Shown one piece after another: positions 45,664 through 56,925 of a stretch of 64,000 nt of DNA (position 1 is its first letter; each line of letters opens with the position of its first letter). Source of the stretch: Gnetum montanum (Eukaryota > Streptophyta > Gnetopsida > Gnetales > Gnetaceae); assembly GCA_015680685.1 (NCBI GenBank), contig MNCI01006634.1, positions 96,653 to 160,652 of the forward strand, in the 5' to 3' direction. The notes below the pieces were generated by a model. It was not told where the DNA came from. It made no database searches and was given only the letters and a program-made list of their open reading frames with translations. A program made the translations under genes and the position numbers.

Positions 45664-46689
45664 GGCTATTCAAGTAATAAATCATTATCATATACAAATA
45701 AAATTTCAACGGCTGCTGCTAGACGCCAATAAAGAAAGACGGCGTTCTGCGGAATATGCTACCTTCGTCACCACAGGGAATACAGGTTTCGAGCAGCTGT
45801 GCTTGTAACTCACGTTAAAAAAAAAAAAAAAAACTTTCAGCTAAATTATATATATATATATAACCTAAATATATATTTCTAAACTACTTTTATGTCAATA
45901 TTTTTGAAGGCTCCGATTTTCCAGTAGGTGGGGTGAAAACGATTGCTTTCCTTTGACCTGCTAGTGCATTAAAGCTCCTGTGATCTCCCGTAACGGGTCG
46001 ATGAAATTAGTTTTTTTAAAGGGCATACCATTGCCGCTCTCGGTACTATTAATATTGTTTAAATTCTATAAATAACCAGTGATAGGTTTTAAATTTGAAC
46101 GTATTTGTATATGCATTGAATTTAGCTCACTCTAGATTAAAAGAGACTTTTTAAAAGAATGTTAAATTGAGTTTTTGTTCCATTAAAAACCCAAGTGTTT
46201 AAAGTTAAGATTATTTTTTTAAATAATACAGTGTACAAAACGCTACATATTGTTCAAGCCGTTGTTGCCTTCCACATGGCTAGCAAGTAAGCTCATGTGG
46301 TTGTTGCCATATTCTAGGAGATGGTAGGTAATATAAATTGCTCCACTTGTCTTATACTTTGACGGAGGTGGAGACTTGTAGGCACTCAAACATTTTGACC
46401 GTAAGGATACTATTTAGCTAATATAATACTTTAAAAGAATTATTAAGGAATATTACAATGCCTTAAGTGTAATTTGAATGGTTAATCTCTTGCTTGCAAA
46501 TCCATGTCAAACAATAGGCTACTTGAATCACCTCTCATTAGTCTAGTACCTTGAAGTATAACCCTATAAGAATTAACCAGTACATGTTAGTGCCTAAGAA
46601 ATAACTTTTTAGAAATTTATGCACTATATGTTCATGAAATAATATATGATTACCTTGCCAAGGTTTGTAAGTGATATTAAGGTGCATTA
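45664..46689. other. Intergenic DNA downstream of the subtilase
   Basis: A run of 17 A lies at 45,817-45,833, and a (ta)n stretch at about 45,847-45,861. The rest is AT-rich with no recognisable gene. The A run might be the tail of a retroposed sequence, but no body could be identified. Confidence 0.5.
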
Positions 46690-46790
46690 AGAGTGAGGTG
46701 TTAGCATAGTAGTAAGACTTTTAATTTGAAAACTCCAAGTTATGGGTTTAATTCTAATGGCAATCTTGAATTATAAAGTTTTAATTTGAT
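46690..46790 (+). repeat. SINE-like repeat, family I
   Basis: Forward strand: tgttagcatagtagtaagac as box A and gggtttaattctaatg as box B, 40 bp apart, followed by the family tail with attataaag. It lies directly upstream of segment X copy 2. Confidence 0.5.
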
Positions 46791-46856
46791 TATATGTCAT
46801 AAAGGTAATTATTATTTAAAAAAGTTTTGAGTTCATACTCCCTTGACATTAAGGTA

Positions 46857-47420
46857 CAATTGTAAGAAATAAACTTACTATTAATGGAATAAAAAATATA
46901 TTTTTAAATAATGGGAGAGGTGTTGAGACCCAAAATAATTTGTCGGACTATATATATATATTAAAAATAAAAATAAAAAATATGGAGTACAAAAGCAGAG
47001 GAGTACTATATAGAGGAGAAACTCCAAATCAATAAAAAGAAAAGGCCAAATTTTTTTAAGGCTATTTTTTTAGATTTTTGTCGTTACAACTAATCCTAAA
47101 AAACCTTCTTTGTTGGGTAGGAAATTGGACATTCCATGAAAAGATTAATATTAGTTGAAGGAGAAGGAAGCCCTCACTCTATTAATAGAATCAACATTAT
47201 CGAAAGATATTATCTCCATATCTTAAGCGATAGCTATAAATGAATTATTAGTAGTTAAAATATCTTGAACATGTTGTTTATTCTAAATATTCAACTTGTA
47301 ATCACTAATAGATAGACTTCCTCAACATTTTTTATTATGAAGAACCAAATGAAAACTATTTGAATCAATAATAGTATTTTGTAAAGCTTGAAAAAAAATA
47401 TTTGTTTTCCTTTAGTTGTT
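46857..47420 (+). repeat. Duplicated 564 bp segment X, copy 2 (empty site for Gy2)
   Basis: It matches 14,811-15,374 along its length. At its left, caattgtaagaaat is uninterrupted, whereas in copy 1 the Gy2 LTR ends there. At its right end a Gy3-like element (Gy6) begins at the same base position as Gy3 in copy 1. Confidence 0.75.
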
Positions 47421-49247
47421 TGATGAGTTGCATTTCCTAGGTACGTCAACGTGGTTGCATTGACATGGCCTTATTGACATAGTGTCTATTTTGCCCTATA
47501 AATACATGCTCACCCACTATGTTTATGGCATCTTTTGTCATAGTGGTGTTGGAGCTTTGGCAGTTTTTTTGCTTGAAAGTTAGAATAGTTTTCTAAGTAC
47601 CTATAGTAGGAGTCAAAGAGTACGGATCTTTATTCAAGCACTATTGTACCTAAGCACAATAGTGTGTGCAACAATAAAAACAAGCTTTTTTATAAACCTT
47701 GCTACACTTCAAAATAGATTAATTGTTTACTTATGCATTAAATATTTTATAAAATTTCCTTTAATGCTTTAAGTAATTAAATAATTAATTAAGCTAAATT
47801 AGATAATGATTAATTAAGCACATAAGTATGATCACTTCATGTATATGCTTCGCACTTGGTAATCCTAATAATGCTTAATGGTTGGTAACCTAATAGCGAT
47901 AAACATGTTCAAGATGTGTACGACAAGTGGGAATGGATGCTTATGTTAGGATTAGTTAGGTGTAGCTAGTTAGATTAAATTAGCAATTTAATTATTTTAT
48001 TTTATACATTATTCTTTACCCTTAGGGGACTTAAAACATAAAACATAAAAATGGTAAAAATCATGTGCCTCAATTACACTTAACATACCTTTGCATTTAA
48101 TAAGTGTAATTGAGTAGACAACAATTACAACAGTTAGTTTCACTTCCTAGAGACTAGTAGTTTCACTTCTTAGATACCAGTGTACTTAAAAGGATATAAG
48201 TCCATGGAATTTGACTAGGTTCGTATGGTTGGGCATAGGGCCTACTCGCCACTCATCATTGGCGCCATTGTCGGGGACTTGTAGTTTGATATGTGCACTA
48301 TATATGGCTTAGTGAATATTATTTAAGATCATTGGAATGAACCCTATGGTCATAATCATTTGAAAAAATAATTATAATTTAAGCACACCACATTTTTCCT
48401 TTCTAATCCAAAATATCTTCTTTTCATAGGCATGATGAATCAAAACCGCTAGTGCCCTAAGAATTCAAAGCAGTGTACACTCATCTAGATGAGTTTGTAC
48501 CTGATTTCACCTTCATCCTACATTAGGATGAGTAGCTATGGTGAAGAAATATGAATGGAAATGTTGTGTTGCCTCCCAACTGATCTATTCCTAGGATGCT
48601 GCTCCAAATTATTAAGAGGTTGGACATCCAATATTTCCATGATAAATACATTGTGTAAGACCATGACTATTGGGACTACCGTTCCATAGAAACACAATGC
48701 AAATGAGATCAACACCAAGAGACATGCCATGAAGCTATGAAGGGGAAATAATTTACTAACCCCTTGTTCCTATTGAAACAAAATGACAATGAGGATTCTT
48801 CCTTTGGGGGTATTCAACATGAAGATTCTCCACCCCTTGACTCAGGTGAAGGGGGCTTAAACCCAACCTACAATTCACTATCAACAATAAGGGTTCAGAC
48901 AAAATTTGGAGTCAAGATCAAGGCTCAAGCAAGCATCGTGATGATAGACAACCTGATGATCATGGTTGGGACACGTGGAGAGGAGGTGGCAAACACTATG
49001 GTAGTGGTAATCCTCCCCCCTCTTCACCCTCTTCATTTGCATCTTCTTCTTCCTTTTTCGAATCTGATCAAAACTGTAGGGGATAAAACCACAATGAAGG
49101 TGAATGATGAGATAATGATCATAGAACCCATCATGAATGAAGGGGTAGTAGGGGACATCATAAGCATCATCAAAATCATAGCAATGATGAACCTTTGTTG
49201 GCAACTCTAAGCATGTTGAACATTGTAGAGGTAGTTAGAATTCGACC
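47421..49247 (+). mobile_element. Gy6: 5' end of a Gypsy element (LTR, primer site, partial gag)
   Basis: LTR 47,421-48,258 (TGATGAG to CTCATCA). The primer binding site is tggcgccattgtcgggga at 48,260-48,277, the best preserved in the window and of the tRNA-Asp type. Gag is at about 48,430-49,247, its ATG mutated to ATA. The gag alignment with Gy3 stops near 49,245, where Helitron sequence begins. The rest of the element is missing. Confidence 0.85.
48430..49247 (+). pseudogene. Gy6 gag, N-terminal part
   Basis: It aligns with Gy3 16,432-17,260. The start codon is lost (aaaatatcttc). VYTHLDEFVPDFTFILH is followed by TAG. The His/Asp-rich region overlaps an open frame at 48,764-49,210 that changes phase and is not the true gag frame throughout. 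It is cut before the Retrotrans_gag core. Confidence 0.7.
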
Positions 49248-50076
49248 CAAGCACCTTGTATCCATAGGAAACCATGCACATGTGAAGATCTGCGATGCTG
49301 CCACTCATATCGTGTCCAATAGTCAACAACATGGAACTCATTCATCAAAACTGTTTTAAGAAAGGCAATGTGACGACGATGCACAAACTCAGCAACTATA
49401 TGCGGATTTTCTATGATATTACTCTGCCTCCAGCGTTTGAGTTCTGATGAGTTCTTAAGTGGATCTCCTTCCATCAGATTATGCAACTCAGGCCAATAAA
49501 GATCTGCTGCACTCAGAGTAAAAAAAATAGTAGGTGTTCCCAATTGATTCACCATGTCAGTTAGCTCTGCTTTACATTTTCTCCAATAAGATGGTGTACC
49601 ACGAATAGATGTACCATATCGCATTAAATTATCAACAATGACATGTGATGGAGCATTATGCAATTGTTCTCGTAGTTCTTCAATAGTTATGGGTGCATCA
49701 ACAATATTTTTTTAAAAAAATATAGTAGTAGATTCCATTGCTTGTCTCCTTCTAATGACATTATAGATATAATACTTAAAAATAAATCACACATCATTGC
49801 TTAAATGTTATAAAAAACATTATGAATAATGATAATAACAAACAAATGGAAAATTAATATTTACCTAAATCGTGTTTGGCTTCCAAATCTACCATATTTG
49901 TAGCGAATAAGATGTTTTGCATATTCATGCAATTTGACATCTTTAGCTCTTTGCTCAAGAAAATCACATTTTCCTTTAGGAAAAAGACTTGGAAATGCCA
50001 TTGTAAACAACCCCAACATGTTAAACTCATTAATAGGAGAATCAGACATGGAAGGCCACTGAGCAACATTTGAATC
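49248..50076 (-). pseudogene. Helitron protein, N-domain end and Rep HUH segment
   Basis: Part one (50,076-49,866) has INEFNMLGLFTMAFPSLFP-like sequence typical of Helitron proteins. It ends at a likely intron (donor ttag|gtaaat, acceptor tgtcattag, about 49,865-49,752). Part two (49,751-49,248) reads DAPITIEELREQLHN and FFTLSAADLYWPELH. The metal-binding HUH motif in SSHVHGFLWIQGA comes just before the break. The catalytic Tyr region that follows HUH in Rep is lost. Confidence 0.82.
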
Positions 50077-51108
50077 CTATAATGATGGATTATGCACCCA
50101 TGCTCTTATCCAATCAATTTCTTTTCTTACAATTCCAGGATGTTGTGCAACTAACGATGTGTGACTGATAATGTTTTCTTCATCTGTTTGAAGCAAAGGA
50201 CCTTGAAATTGCAATCTCATTTCTCCATCCTTTTCTGACAATGGAATATAAGGAATACTATGGAAGATGTTAACATCACCAATATCAGCAACATCATCTA
50301 ATGCATGCATATCGATCTCGACATCTTGATAGTACGAATCATTTTCTTTCTTAAAAATCAAGTCTTCATAAACCCATCTCTTGTTGACAATGAGATTATA
50401 GTCAGTGCCCATTTGATCTGCTCTTCTCAATATCAAGAAAGGGATATCTTTAATTATAAGAGGAAGTATTTTAGTAATTTGTGTGACATCTTGAGCAAAG
50501 CTAATTGTGTGACCTTTATACTTCAACTGTCCACCAACTACATGTGTAACTTGTAAAATGGGAATGATTTTTGCAATTAATATTTCTTCAACCTCAGTTA
50601 AACAGCCTAGGATAGGTGGTTGGATACCAGGATCCATGTTATTTTCAACAGAAAATCGTTTGATCTTACAACCAAAACTATCAAGAATATTATGTTTCTT
50701 TTCATTAATGCACCTATTGCATGTGGGTCCTCTACTTCTGGTTGAATCCAATAATATGCCAAGAAACATTTCATTGCATACATTGCAAGAATGTGGATTT
50801 GCAAAACTTCTAATTGCAGTATTAAAATTTTGTATTGCTTGAGCAATTTCTGTACCTATCTTTTGCAATCTTGGGAAAGAATGAATAGGTTCTAAAGAAG
50901 GCATTTCCATTGTTGGTCCACTGGTCACATCTGTAGCTTCATTTATTTGATGAAATGAATTTTCCTCCTGTCGACGTTGCCTCGTTCGATGCTCACTCCC
51001 ACTATAATGTGATTGTTTTTTATCTTCATGAAATTGTTGTTCTTCTTCATGTGTGACATTTGGAATAGATGTTGCTTGATTAATAGGCATAGATGCATTT
51101 ATAATGTT
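50077..51108 (-). pseudogene. Helitron protein, main exon (DUF6570-like region)
   Basis: Open from an acceptor at about 51,109 to a TAG at about 50,091. A Cys-rich segment CNVCNEMF ... CNRCINEKK (about 50,665-50,795) is followed by LTEVEEILIAKIIPILQVTH and GGQLKYKGHTISFAQDV. This block (DUF6570-like) precedes Rep in many plant and animal Helitron proteins. Frame and residue conservation are good, so decay is recent compared with the Gypsy copies. Confidence 0.75.
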
Positions 51109-51365
51109 CTACAAAAAATGTTTCAAAATTTAAACTAAAAATTGAATTAAAATATGTACCAACTTAAGTATGGGCAAACACCAACATGCGTTTCTTCTTG
51201 ATTATTTACATTATTAATATCAATAATGTGGATCATTGCATTGGATGAACTTCCAAGTGATGAGAGGGGATTTGAAGTTGACGTAGCCTAAAAAAATATA
51301 TGCAATGTAAGTATGTAAATAAAATGAGAAGATTTCCCTATGATAAATATTTGTTTTGAAATATT

Positions 51366-51655
51366 AAAAAATGCATAAATTACATACTCCTAAATTTCGT
51401 AGAATTAGTTTTCGTTCTTGTTCACGTCGTTTTGCTTCTCGTTTTAGAAATCGTCTTCTCTCCTCTGCAGTCATCGATTCTAGATTTTTAGTTTCAATAA
51501 TCCGTGGTCGTCCTCTACTTCGGCCATGCCCATGTGGATGTTCACTGCCACGACCTTCATGAATCGCATTACTTGTTGCAGTAGATGGTTGTTGTTGCTA
51601 ATCTTGAAGAGAGTGTTCTTTGCCTTCTTTATTGGAACTAATAGTAGCAGGATCC
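51366..51655 (-). pseudogene. Helitron protein, first exon
   Basis: It opens with MDPATISSNKEGKE at 51,655. A TAG interrupts at 51,598-51,600. Then come an AT-hook-like HGRSRGRPR and a charged helix, MTAEERRRFLKREAKRREQE, a feature seen near the N-terminus of plant Helitron proteins. A second short exon (about 51,190-51,288) is bounded by a ttttttag acceptor. Confidence 0.55.
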
Positions 51656-51778
51656 ATGTTTCTAAAAATGCATGAATTCCAATATTGCACCTCTTAATCT
51701 TGTAACACAATGCTTAGGTTCAATATCTTTAAATACTACATCACACTGTAACTGTCATCACCTTAACCATCGCCATGA

Positions 51779-51945
51779 TCGTAACCATCACCGTTTTTAA
51801 TAATAATAATTATTCATTATTATCCACCATTTATAACAAAAAATATTCATTATTACTATAATCGTAACCATCATTATTTATAATAATAATAACTATTCAA
51901 TATTATCCACTGTTTATAATAATAAATACTTTTATAACTAATATT
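51779..51945 (+). repeat. Diverged 83 bp tandem duplication
   Basis: Two units starting atcgtaaccatca (51,779 and 51,862) share ttataataataataact/tattc and tattatccac. They may lie in the flank just outside the Helitron 5' end. Confidence 0.55.
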
Positions 51946-54400
51946 TTATTTCATTTTTAGTTATCTTGTTATATGAAGCCACTAGCTATGAGGGTATAAG
52001 CTTTGCTCCACTAACTTATTTTGAGTAAATACATGTACTAGCATGCTCATTCTTTTACCTTTGTAGCTTCAATTACCTAGCAGCATCGCTTAAACACATT
52101 GATGAGGGGTGCAAGTCCTTGAAAACCTTTTGTGTAACAACATACGTTGTGCAATACTTTGAGCTTCTTATTACTTACTGTTCTACAGTTTTTCTGTTTT
52201 ACAGTTTCTATAGTATTTCTTTCTTAGCCTTTCCATTCTTTTCCTTGCCACATGAGATCACATCAAAAATTTTAAGTTTCCTAAAAATTTTAAATTTTGG
52301 CCAAAATTAAAACATAGGTACACCCCAAGATTTATAGAAGTTTATAACTCAATGCTACCTAGTAGAATCAAACTTGTGACCTAGGGTTACCATGTCAAGA
52401 CTCATACCACTAAAAGAAGGCTAATCTTAATGTGAAATTATATCAATTAATTAGGAAATCAAGAAGTTTTTTTAAATAAATAACTAAAAAAAGGATAAAG
52501 TAAGGAATTATAGGTAGCTAAGTATTTAGCTCATTATCTTATTAGGCAACAGGTTTCTAATTTGTGTCAAACTTAATATTCTTTTGAGTTCCAACACCCC
52601 CAGTAAAGGAAAGAAGTATGCATACACCTAAAACTCATTCAAAATATAAAATTAAAGGCAAATTTATTTTAATTTTAAACCTAACAATAAGTTATTAGGA
52701 GCTATGATGTAAAAAATTAGATACAAAAAATATTTAATATTAAAAACCTATAACTTACTAAAATAATTAAGGTATAACAAAGGAGTTGCATTGAATAAAA
52801 AAAAGAAGAAAGGTGTATCTCAAGGACAAATTGAACATTACGTGGATGTGTCACAGCATGACCAAAGTGTTTTAATGCAAACCAAAGTAAGCCATAAAGC
52901 CACTAGTAATCATGCACTTACTTCCTATATCTTAACTCTCAAATAAAACATCCACTAGGTAGCAACAAGATTGAGTAACCTTATCTAATCTAGTTGAGAG
53001 ATACCTACAATAATGAACCATACAATGAAAAAATAATGGGTGTATGCCTTTACCTGAAGTAAATACAATATGATATTTCATAGTATTAGGGTATATCGAA
53101 TTCAAATTAAGTAGATTAGTCATGTCAACATAGTAATAATCATGCATACCTATAATATATAATGGCAATGTTGCCAAACTTGAACTTCTCCAAAAATTGA
53201 AACTCATAGTTATTACTTAGGCTCATGTAAACATAATAAACTCAATCAAATCAAGTTAAAATTTTAAAAATAATAATTATGAAATTGAAATTGAAATTGA
53301 AATTTTATTACATCTACAAAGACCCAAAAGACCTATCAAACAAATTAACTTACATTTTAGTAGTAAATCAAGAGTACAATAGATGTGTCCAATAGTCATG
53401 TAACTAGAATACTTCTTTCCTATGGTTCTCTATAACCAGTGCTAGTATCTTGAATAACTTATATAAAGATTGACTAGAGAAATGGGTATCTTCATATAAA
53501 GATTGACTAGAGATTTGTCATTTTCTTCTAAAGAAAACTATTCCACAACATTTTAAGAATATATATTGTTTCTCTTTTAGTACTTGTAGTAAACATAGTC
53601 AACATATTATGCCTTTATGTTGCACATTATTTCATGTTTTGCATTGTTACGATAGTAAAGTACTTCTCACAAGTAAACAAATTATAATACTAACTCAAAG
53701 ATCGTAAAAGAATGTAGAGTTTCAAATCAAGGGTCTTACCACTAGGCTAACACCTTATTGTTATCAATAATATCAATAGTATTAAATCCAAAAAAATCCT
53801 CATAAAGGATCATTATCCAAAGACTCAATGCTCATCCTACCAAGGTAGAATCTTGGGAGGGTAGTAGATGAGCAAAAGCCTAACCTCTTTTGAGTGGTCA
53901 CGCCTAGGCTTGAACCTTGGTCTTAGAACTTGAGAAATAGGCACTTTACTATCACTCTAAGTGGTGGTCCTTACAAGATCATTACCCATAAGATCAATGC
54001 TTATCCTGCTAAGGCAAGGTCATGAGAAGGTGATGGATGAGTGAAAGCTTGACTTGTTTGAAGTAACTCCTCATAAATACATTAAAGTGATTTAAGACAC
54101 ATATGAAGGAGCTACACTAAAAATAGTAAAGCTTGTGAAATTTTCCAATCATAGTAGGTCTACATCAAAGAGTACTTATTCACTATTGTTATGGATGACT
54201 TAACAAAGGATATTAATAAGATGCTATACAACTCAATATAATATTATTCTAAAATGGAAAAAATGGATACATACTCTCTAGATAATAATAATAAACCTAA
54301 TTTAACATTGCACTGAAAAGTGCAAAAATGAATTAGCTCCCATTAAAGAAAAGGACAAGCGAATGATGTATAGATCATAAAACCTGTGTATTTAAGTTTT
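51946..54400. other. AT-rich intergenic DNA with SINE-like fragments
   Basis: No protein gene supported. A family I SINE-like head lies at 52,335-52,435 (reverse strand; ttagcc...agtggtatgag, box B gtttgattctac). A family I box-A remnant is at 53,718-53,757 (reverse). A family II copy lies at about 53,774-53,972 (reverse), with a second family II tail at about 53,975-54,062. Confidence 0.5.
53774..53972 (-). repeat. SINE-like repeat, family II
   Basis: On the reverse strand it has ggttcaagcctaggcgtgac (box B type) and ggcttttgctcatctactac, aligning with 33,648-33,822. An extra copy of its 3' tail follows. Part of it is copied exactly at 54,914-55,106. Confidence 0.5.
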
Positions 54401-54911
54401 GCAAAGCTTCTCCTAACGTGGACTACGGAAACGTCTGCCGAAATGCGGTGAGATACCGAAAAACAATTTTCAAATTTAAAGCGAAAACGCCGCGCTGCGG
54501 TAGACTAAGTAACACGTCACATGACGTTGAAATGCATAGAAGAGACGTCGAGCAGCATTGAAAAGTGCGCTTTCAAATAAAATTCTATTCAATTCCAAAA
54601 CAAGTAAATTAATATCCAACTTACTCTAAAAGTCCGTTTTTAGCACTTCTACATACAGGCTTTCTGATTAGGATAATTCTTTTGTGTTATTAACCAGTTT
54701 TCAGCTCTAATAAAGTTTTTGTCAGCGGTTACTAGATTCTTCGATTTCGTTTTAATAAATCTAATTCAAATTTTTTTTTCTTGTCTGTAATTCGAAAGGA
54801 TCTCAGTTTTCTTCAGTTGAGAAATGTCTACTAATCAAGAATCAAGAAGCCAAAATGTAATTGGAAATCAAAACTTCCAACTTGATGGCTAAAGGTAAGC
54901 TTTGGAGAAAT
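54401..54911 (+). promoter_or_regulatory. Possible promoter and first exon of a host gene
   Basis: The composition changes to CpG-containing sequence (about 54,410-54,560), with ACGT cores such as gtcacatgacgt and agacgtc that could bind bZIP factors. After a T-rich leader an ATG at 54,824 opens only 23 codons. A second ATG at about 54,886 (atggctaaag|gtaagc) sits at a strong splice donor. No further exon can be joined because a one-base gap and scrambled duplications follow. The gene identity is unknown. Confidence 0.3.
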
Positions 54912-54913
54912 NT

Positions 54914-55106
54914 GATAGTAAAGTACTTCTCACAAGTAAACAAATTATAATACTAACTCAAAGATCGTAAAAGAATGTAGAGTTTCAAATCAAGGGTCTT
55001 ACCACTAGGCTAACACCTTATTGTTATCAATAATATCAATAGTATTAAATCCAAAAAAATCCTCATAAAGGATCATTATCCAAAGACTCAATGCTCATCC
55101 TACCAA
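54914..55106 (+). repeat. 193 bp exact copy of 53,651-53,843
   Basis: It begins two bases after the single N at 54,912 and is, as far as I can compare, identical to the upstream segment. The placement right at a gap suggests assembly error as well as real duplication. Confidence 0.85.
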
Positions 55107-55180
55107 ATGATGGCTAAAGGTAAGCTTTGGAGATGATTGATAAATCGCTGTAACACTACCTTGATTCTTTGAGAAATAAA

Positions 55181-55387
55181 TCAAGAATCAAAACTTCCAA
55201 CTTGATGGCTAAAGGTAAGCTTTGGAGAAATGCGTTGTTCTTCTTTGAGAAATGTAATCAAGAATCAAAACTTCCAACTTGATGGCTAAAGGTAAGCTTT
55301 GGAGAAATGCGTTGTTCTTCTTTGAGAAATGTAATCAAGAATCAAAACTTCCAACTTGATGGCTAAAGGTAAGCTTTGGAGAAATGC
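55181..55387 (+). repeat. 77 bp tandem repeat, about 2.7 copies
   Basis: Units start tcaagaatcaaaacttccaa at 55,181, 55,258 and 55,335. Each repeats the atggctaaaggtaagc exon-donor sequence seen once at about 54,886. A partial unit also occurs at 55,109-55,131. Confidence 0.85.
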
Positions 55388-55654
55388 AGACTCCATTGTT
55401 CTTATCACTAATTATCAGATTCACAACGCAATACAAAATATACCTGATCTGAAACTTCAAATTTTCATTCTAAACAGAAACTTAAGCAAAGAAAATAGCA
55501 TTGGTTCTTGAATTGTTGGTAACACAGAACAATAACGTGAAGTCAAAGGATAAAGGTGAACCATTTTAAGCGATAAGTTTGTGTCATTGCAGTATTTGGG
55601 TGAAAATTATATAGATTCTAAAAGCTAAAAATGTAAAATTATGCTTAATCATTA
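55388..55654. other. Unique sequence between two tandem arrays
   Basis: Intron-like AT-rich sequence with a good acceptor (gtgtcattgcag) at about 55,582-55,593. The exon that would follow has an early stop in the only frame joining the upstream donor. No gene can be claimed. Confidence 0.4.
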
Positions 55655-56394
55655 GAACACTGAACAAGTAAAACTTAAGGTCTGAACAAGTAAAACTTAA
55701 GGTATGACAAATGGGTAAATCTAACATTGGGATCTTTTTATTTTTAAAGGCAAGATAACCTCTATTTACATAGTAGGGTAGCATGAGATAACACTGATAG
55801 CAGAACACTGAACAAGTAAAACTTAAGGTCTGAACAAGTAAAACTTAAGGTATGACAAATGGGTAAATCTAACATTGGGATCTTTTTATTTTTAAAGGCA
55901 AGATAACCTCTATTTACATAGTAGGGTAGCATGAGATAACACTGATAGCAGAACACTGAACAAGTAAAACTTAAGGTCTGAACAAGTAAAACTTAAGGTA
56001 TGACAAATGGGTAAATCTAACATTGGGATCTTTTTATTTTTAAAGGCAAGATAACCTCTATTTACATAGTAGGGTAGCATGAGATAACACTGATAGCAGA
56101 ACACTGAACAAGTAAAACTTAAGGTCTGAACAAGTAAAACTTAAGGTATGACAAATGGGTAAATCTAACATTGGGATCTTTTTATTTTTAAAGGCAAGAT
56201 AACCTCTATTTACATAGTAGGGTAGCATGAGATAACACTGATAGCAGAACACTGAACAAGTAAAACTTAAGGTCTGAACAAGTAAAACTTAAGGTATGAC
56301 AAATGGGTAAATCTAACATTGGGATCTTTTTATTTTTAAAGGCAAGATAACCTCTATTTACATAGTAGGGTAGCATGAGATAACACTGATAGCA
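55655..56394 (+). repeat. Five tandem copies of a 148 bp unit
   Basis: Units start gaacactgaacaagtaaaac at 55,655, 55,803, 55,951, 56,099 and 56,247. They appear identical. Each begins with a 22 bp sequence repeated twice (ctgaacaagtaaaacttaag). Reverse-strand open frames repeat with the same 148 bp period and are artefacts of the array. Confidence 0.95.
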
Positions 56395-56424
56395 GAACCC
56401 CTCTACCTATATAGTAGGGTAGAT

Positions 56425-56515
56425 TGGAGTCCAGTGAGCACAACAAGAATGAGATCACAATCTCCAACTACGAGATGAGTGTCCTGACCACTTGTGCCAC
56501 ACCACTAAGTGCATT
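56425..56515 (-). repeat. tRNA-like SINE head
   Basis: Reverse strand: gtggcacaagtggtcaggac fits box A, with gatctcattcttg a weak box B. It resembles tRNA-Met-type plant SINE heads. A short inverted pair, tctacctatatagtagggta, lies next to it (about 56,402-56,421). Confidence 0.35.
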
Positions 56516-56789
56516 TAGGATTAGACTTAAAAAATAAAAAAATAATTCTCAGACTTCGAAATTTTTTTTTAAAAAAAATTCGCAGAACTGGAAAAGACAT
56601 GCATGCCAAGGCATATTGCATAACATCAGAAAGACAAAGAAGAACAAATGAGATGATTGATAAATCGCTGTAACACTACCTTATCAATTGAGGAAATAGA
56701 ATTCAAAGATTCTAATTATGCACAAGAAGAAATAATGAAAACAGATACCAACATACAAACGTAAACAAAAAATCATCAATGTTGCGGAA

Positions 56790-56925
56790 GATGAAATGCT
56801 CGCACCTGAAAAGCAAACACAAACAGAAGGCCAAACGAAAGAAGCACAGCAAAGTTGCAGAGCTCTGAGCAATCAACCCATACGTGCTGTGAAAACGGCT
56901 ACGGCAATAGCCTATATATATATGG
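56790..56925 (-). promoter_or_regulatory. Possible reverse-strand promoter with leader exon
   Basis: On the reverse strand a TATA element (tatatatata, about 56,913-56,923) is followed by about 110 bp of CpG-containing sequence. That ends at a splice-donor-like ttttcag|gtgcgagc near 56,806. It points toward the scrambled region. A 187-codon reverse open frame (57,275-56,712) runs through it but has no recognisable domain. Confidence 0.25.

Larger units (their letters stand above)
49248..51660 (-). mobile_element. Truncated Helitron, Rep end
   Basis: The reverse strand encodes the N-terminal half of a plant Helitron Rep/helicase protein with intron-like breaks. It is cut at 49,248 just after the HUH motif, so the rest of Rep, the PIF1-type helicase and the 3' terminal hairpin with CTRR are missing. 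The 5' TC terminus could not be fixed. Stops (TAG at 51,598-51,600, TAG near 50,090, TAA near 49,713) show it is inactive. Confidence 0.82.

Noticed and set aside
55584-56252. Set of identical reverse-strand open frames, possible small-protein array
   Set aside because: They repeat with the 148 bp unit and have no start context or conservation beyond the repeat.
55181-56394. Possible CRISPR array
   Set aside because: Units are contiguous without variable spacers, and the context is a plant nuclear genome.
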